This document shows positions 62,541-64,000 of a DNA stretch of 64,000 bases, one piece after another. Position 1 is the stretch's first letter. Every line of letters begins with the position of its first letter. The notes beneath the pieces were generated by a model, which was not told the DNA's origin, did not search any database, and saw only the letters and a list, made by a program, of their open reading frames with translations. Origin of the DNA: Hydrogenophaga sp. (GTDB taxonomy: Bacteria; Pseudomonadota; Gammaproteobacteria; Burkholderiales; Burkholderiaceae_C); contig NZ_JAHCKK010000001.1 of NCBI RefSeq assembly GCF_026125825.1, forward strand, positions 62,001 through 126,000, in the 5' to 3' direction. The position numbers and the translations under genes are program-made.

Positions 62541-62587
62541 GGCATCGGTTGCAGAGGGGGATTCCGAGTCCCGCAAAAGTCCCGCAG

Positions 62588-62626
62588 CAAAGAAAAACGG
62601 GTTAGCCCTTGTGGAGCTAACCCGTT
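62588..62626 (-). terminator. rho-independent terminator downstream of tRNA-Arg
   Basis: Read on the minus strand, AACGGGTTAGC and GCTAACCCGTT form an 11-bp stem with a loop of nine, followed by TTTTTCTTT. It lies 19 bases after the encoded CCA of tRNA-Arg, so it ends the tRNA transcript. Confidence 0.85.
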
Positions 62627-62644
62627 GTTCTAGAACGTAAATTC

Positions 62645-62721
62645 TGGTGCGGCTGGCAGGAATTGAACCCACGACCCCTTGGTTCGTAGCCAAGTACTCT
62701 ATCCAACTGAGCTACAGCCGC
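62645..62721 (-). tRNA. tRNA-Arg (anticodon ACG)
   Basis: Minus-strand cloverleaf of 77 nt including encoded CCA. The acceptor stem GCGGCTG/CAGCCGC pairs perfectly, the D-loop holds AGCTCAGTTGGATAGAG, the anticodon stem CTTGG/CCAAG frames loop CTACGAA (anticodon ACG, codon CGU), and the T arm contains GGTTCAATTCC. It is intact. A terminator follows, and a partial CAT-anticodon tRNA lies 28 bases upstream on the same strand, suggesting a former tRNA tandem. Confidence 0.97.
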
Positions 62722-62749
62722 GAAGCCTCGAATTATAGCAGCATTTTTT

Positions 62750-62795
62750 TGGTAGGCCGTGTTGGACTTGAACCAACGACCAAAGGATTATGAGT
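62750..62795 (-). other. 3' half of a CAT-anticodon tRNA (probable island attachment site)
   Basis: On the minus strand these 46 nt spell the 3' half of a tRNA: anticodon loop CTCATAA, variable loop, T arm with GGTTCAAGTCC and the terminal ACCA. The 5' half is missing; beyond 62795 the sequence is unrelated. The variable/T-arm pattern suits tRNA-Ile2 or tRNA-Met. A displaced tRNA 3' end is the classic scar of site-specific island integration; the intact copy should lie at the other end of the island, outside the window. Confidence 0.72.
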
Positions 62796-63007
62796 GCGGT
62801 AGCGTTTTGAGCAGCGGCGCGGCTTGCGGCGGCGTTCTTTCCGCATCCATGCTCGCGCTACTCCGCACTTGCAGTCCTTCGTTGCGGAAACCCCTCGAAG
62901 CTTCGCTCCTAGGACTTTCCCTAGGTACAGCAAGATCGCCTCCAGCAACGAGACGCCGTCTGTGATTTGATCCCCTCCCCTAGTGACTATCAGCCTGGAG
63001 GGCGATC

Positions 63008-63430
63008 GTGAAACGGAAGGCAAAGAGGGAGATGCTATCGAGGCAGGGGCGCATCACCGAGTGGCGCGCCACCGTCTTCCCCCACACGTACAGCAGCGCC
63101 GAAACGGGCGTCCGACCAAGCACGCCCTACTTAGAGCTGATAGGTTCGTTTTCTGAATCAGTCAAGGACGTCACCAGGTTCCGGCTCAGTGTTGCCGTGG
63201 GACCGACCCTTGTCGAGAGGGGGGAGGTTCCCTCTGTCGGTTTCATTCACAAGGCCAAGCCAGAAATCGAAGGCATCCTCACCCTCTCAAGCGATGAATT
63301 CTCCGCTTTACTGACGCTCGCCACATCTGGCACACCGATCATGTTGGACTGCATGTTTCAGATGCCCCGTTATGGCTCAGCTTTTATCCAGAATGCGGAA
63401 TTCACTGGAGTAGGTTCCGCTTCTACCTAG
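63008..63430 (+). CDS. hypothetical protein
   Basis: 140 residues from a GTG at 63008 with a CTGGAGGG ribosome-binding site. No family was recognised. The N-terminus is basic (KRKAKREMLSRQGRITEWRATVF) and the rest is mixed beta/alpha with no membrane segment or signal. It lies in probable island DNA, 212 bases beyond the tRNA-derived attachment site, and is somewhat less GC-rich than the acyl-CoA genes. A role in the island is unknown. Confidence 0.5.
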   Translation: MKRKAKREMLSRQGRITEWRATVFPHTYSSAETGVRPSTPYLELIGSFSESVKDVTRFRLSVAVGPTLVERGEVPSVGFIHKAKPEIEGILTLSSDEFSALLTLATSGTPIMLDCMFQMPRYGSAFIQNAEFTGVGSAST

Positions 63431-63602
63431 ATCTACAGCGGAATAGGACGGGGCGGCGCATAGCCACATCACGAGCCTGGACAGAGCGTTATGCACTGAG
63501 TTTTCTTGCGAAACATCACATTCTGGCCCACGACTCTTCAGCCACAATCCACAAAAACAATAGCACCTGAAGCTTGCGCGTATCCATACAGGAGGTTGAG
63601 AC

Positions 63603-64000
63603 ATGCGGTCTGTTCTTATCGCAGCAGTGATTTTGAGTGGATGCGCAGCGCCGCAGCTCGCCACTGTCAACATCGAATCCCCTTTTGACGCGACCCAGGC
63701 GAAACTCCAGACGCAAGATGGGCTGAACTCCATCAAGGGCAGTGGGTTCCTCCGTCAGCGCGGCGGCGGCGTGGTTACATGCGCAGGGTCCGAAGTTGTC
63801 CTGATCCCGGCCACCTACTACGCTAGAGAGAGAATTGCGCACCTGTACGGTACAGGCGGGATCAACAGGCACCGGCTCAATCCAACTTTCGTCCCAGACC
63901 CTCCCGAGTACCGGACTTTCACCAAGAAAACCCGCTGCGACGCACAGGGCAACTTCATGTTCGAGCGAGTGGCTGACGGTGATTTCTTTGTGACAACTGG
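63603..64000 (+). CDS. lipoprotein, incomplete at right edge
   Basis: At least 132 residues from the ATG at 63603, preceded by CAGGAGGTTGAGAC, a strong ribosome-binding site. The frame is still open at the window end. The N-terminus is a short lipoprotein signal: MRSVLIAAVILSGCAAP, with LSGC as the lipobox whose cysteine would be lipidated. After cleavage the protein would sit in the inner or outer membrane. The mature part contains DGLNSIKGSGFLRQRGGG and GDFFVTTG; no family was recognised. It lies 172 bases after the hypothetical gene. Confidence 0.7.
   Translation, partial: MRSVLIAAVILSGCAAPQLATVNIESPFDATQAKLQTQDGLNSIKGSGFLRQRGGGVVTCAGSEVVLIPATYYARERIAHLYGTGGINRHRLNPTFVPDPPEYRTFTKKTRCDAQGNFMFERVADGDFFVTT

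Noticed and set aside
62759-62965. 68-codon frame starting MLDLNQRPKDYE
   Set aside because: The start is the antisense of the tRNA 3' half at 62750-62795; this peptide is a familiar tRNA artefact.
1-64000. CRISPR array or riboswitch
   Set aside because: No regularly spaced repeats and no leader resembling a known riboswitch were seen.

Overview
The window is high-GC DNA from what looks like a betaproteobacterium, most likely Burkholderiales/Comamonadaceae. This rests on the protein families, the tRNA sequences and the dense head-to-tail operons; no rRNA or species marker is present, so the assignment is inference. From 1 to about 57.6 kb almost every gene handles acyl-CoA thioesters: ten acyl-CoA dehydrogenases (ACADs), four enoyl-CoA hydratase-family proteins plus a FadB-type multifunctional enzyme, four AMP-forming acyl-CoA ligases, three class III CoA-transferases, two complete biotin-dependent acyl-CoA carboxylases, two MmgE/PrpD proteins, two thiolase-family proteins, both ETF subunits and an AtuA protein. 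The overall logic resembles the Liu/Atu pathways, in which a beta-methyl enoyl-CoA is carboxylated, hydrated and cleaved to acetyl-CoA and an acetoacetate-type product. There are also enzymes expected for alicyclic or polycyclic acids: a BadI-like ring hydrolase, a divergent ligase, paired ACADs and an Ltp/DUF35 pair. The substrate cannot be named from sequence.

Layout: (A) 1-14796, plus strand: ACAD end, carboxylase beta, CoA-transferase, ACAD, hydratase, carboxylase alpha, metallo-hydrolase, hydratase, beta-carbonic anhydrase, MmgE/PrpD and three more ACADs. The carbonic anhydrase could supply bicarbonate to the carboxylase. (B) 14825-16792, minus: an acyl-CoA synthetase. (C) 16894-20935, plus: nitroreductase, ligase, Ltp-like thiolase and DUF35 partner. 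(R) 21065-22129: a headless LysR fragment joined to a decayed bioA. (D) 38192-22129, minus: TetR, ETF beta and alpha, ligase, hydratase, CoA-transferase, acetoacetyl-CoA synthetase, BadI-like hydrolase, ACAD, CoA-transferase, MmgE/PrpD, CitE-like lyase, citryl-CoA-lyase-like protein, then bioB-panD-(bioA). (E) 38332-57564, plus: ACAD, thiolase, FadB-type enzyme, second carboxylase beta and alpha, two ACADs, a MoxR ATPase/VWA pair, a NUDIX-metallo-beta-lactamase fusion, thioesterase, AtuA, ACAD and a TetR regulator whose C-terminus has become a CusF-like copper-binding fragment.

From 57.6 kb onward the sequence is a scrapyard of mobile DNA: the end of an IS66-family element, a decayed tandem tyrosine-recombinase (RIT-type) element, a 3'-truncated dnaE2 error-prone polymerase gene, a truncated integrase, an intact tRNA-Arg(ACG), and a 46-nt 3' half of a CAT-anticodon tRNA that looks like an island attachment site. 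Island-type cargo (a hypothetical protein and an incomplete lipoprotein) runs off the right edge.

The most interesting leads are the combined carboxylase/AtuA/MoxR-VWA operon, the Ltp-like protein with no visible nucleophilic cysteine, the pairing of citryl-CoA-lyase-like and CitE-like lyases with MmgE/PrpD, and the TetR-CusF chimera. No HMG-CoA lyase was found, although an acetoacetyl-CoA synthetase is present.
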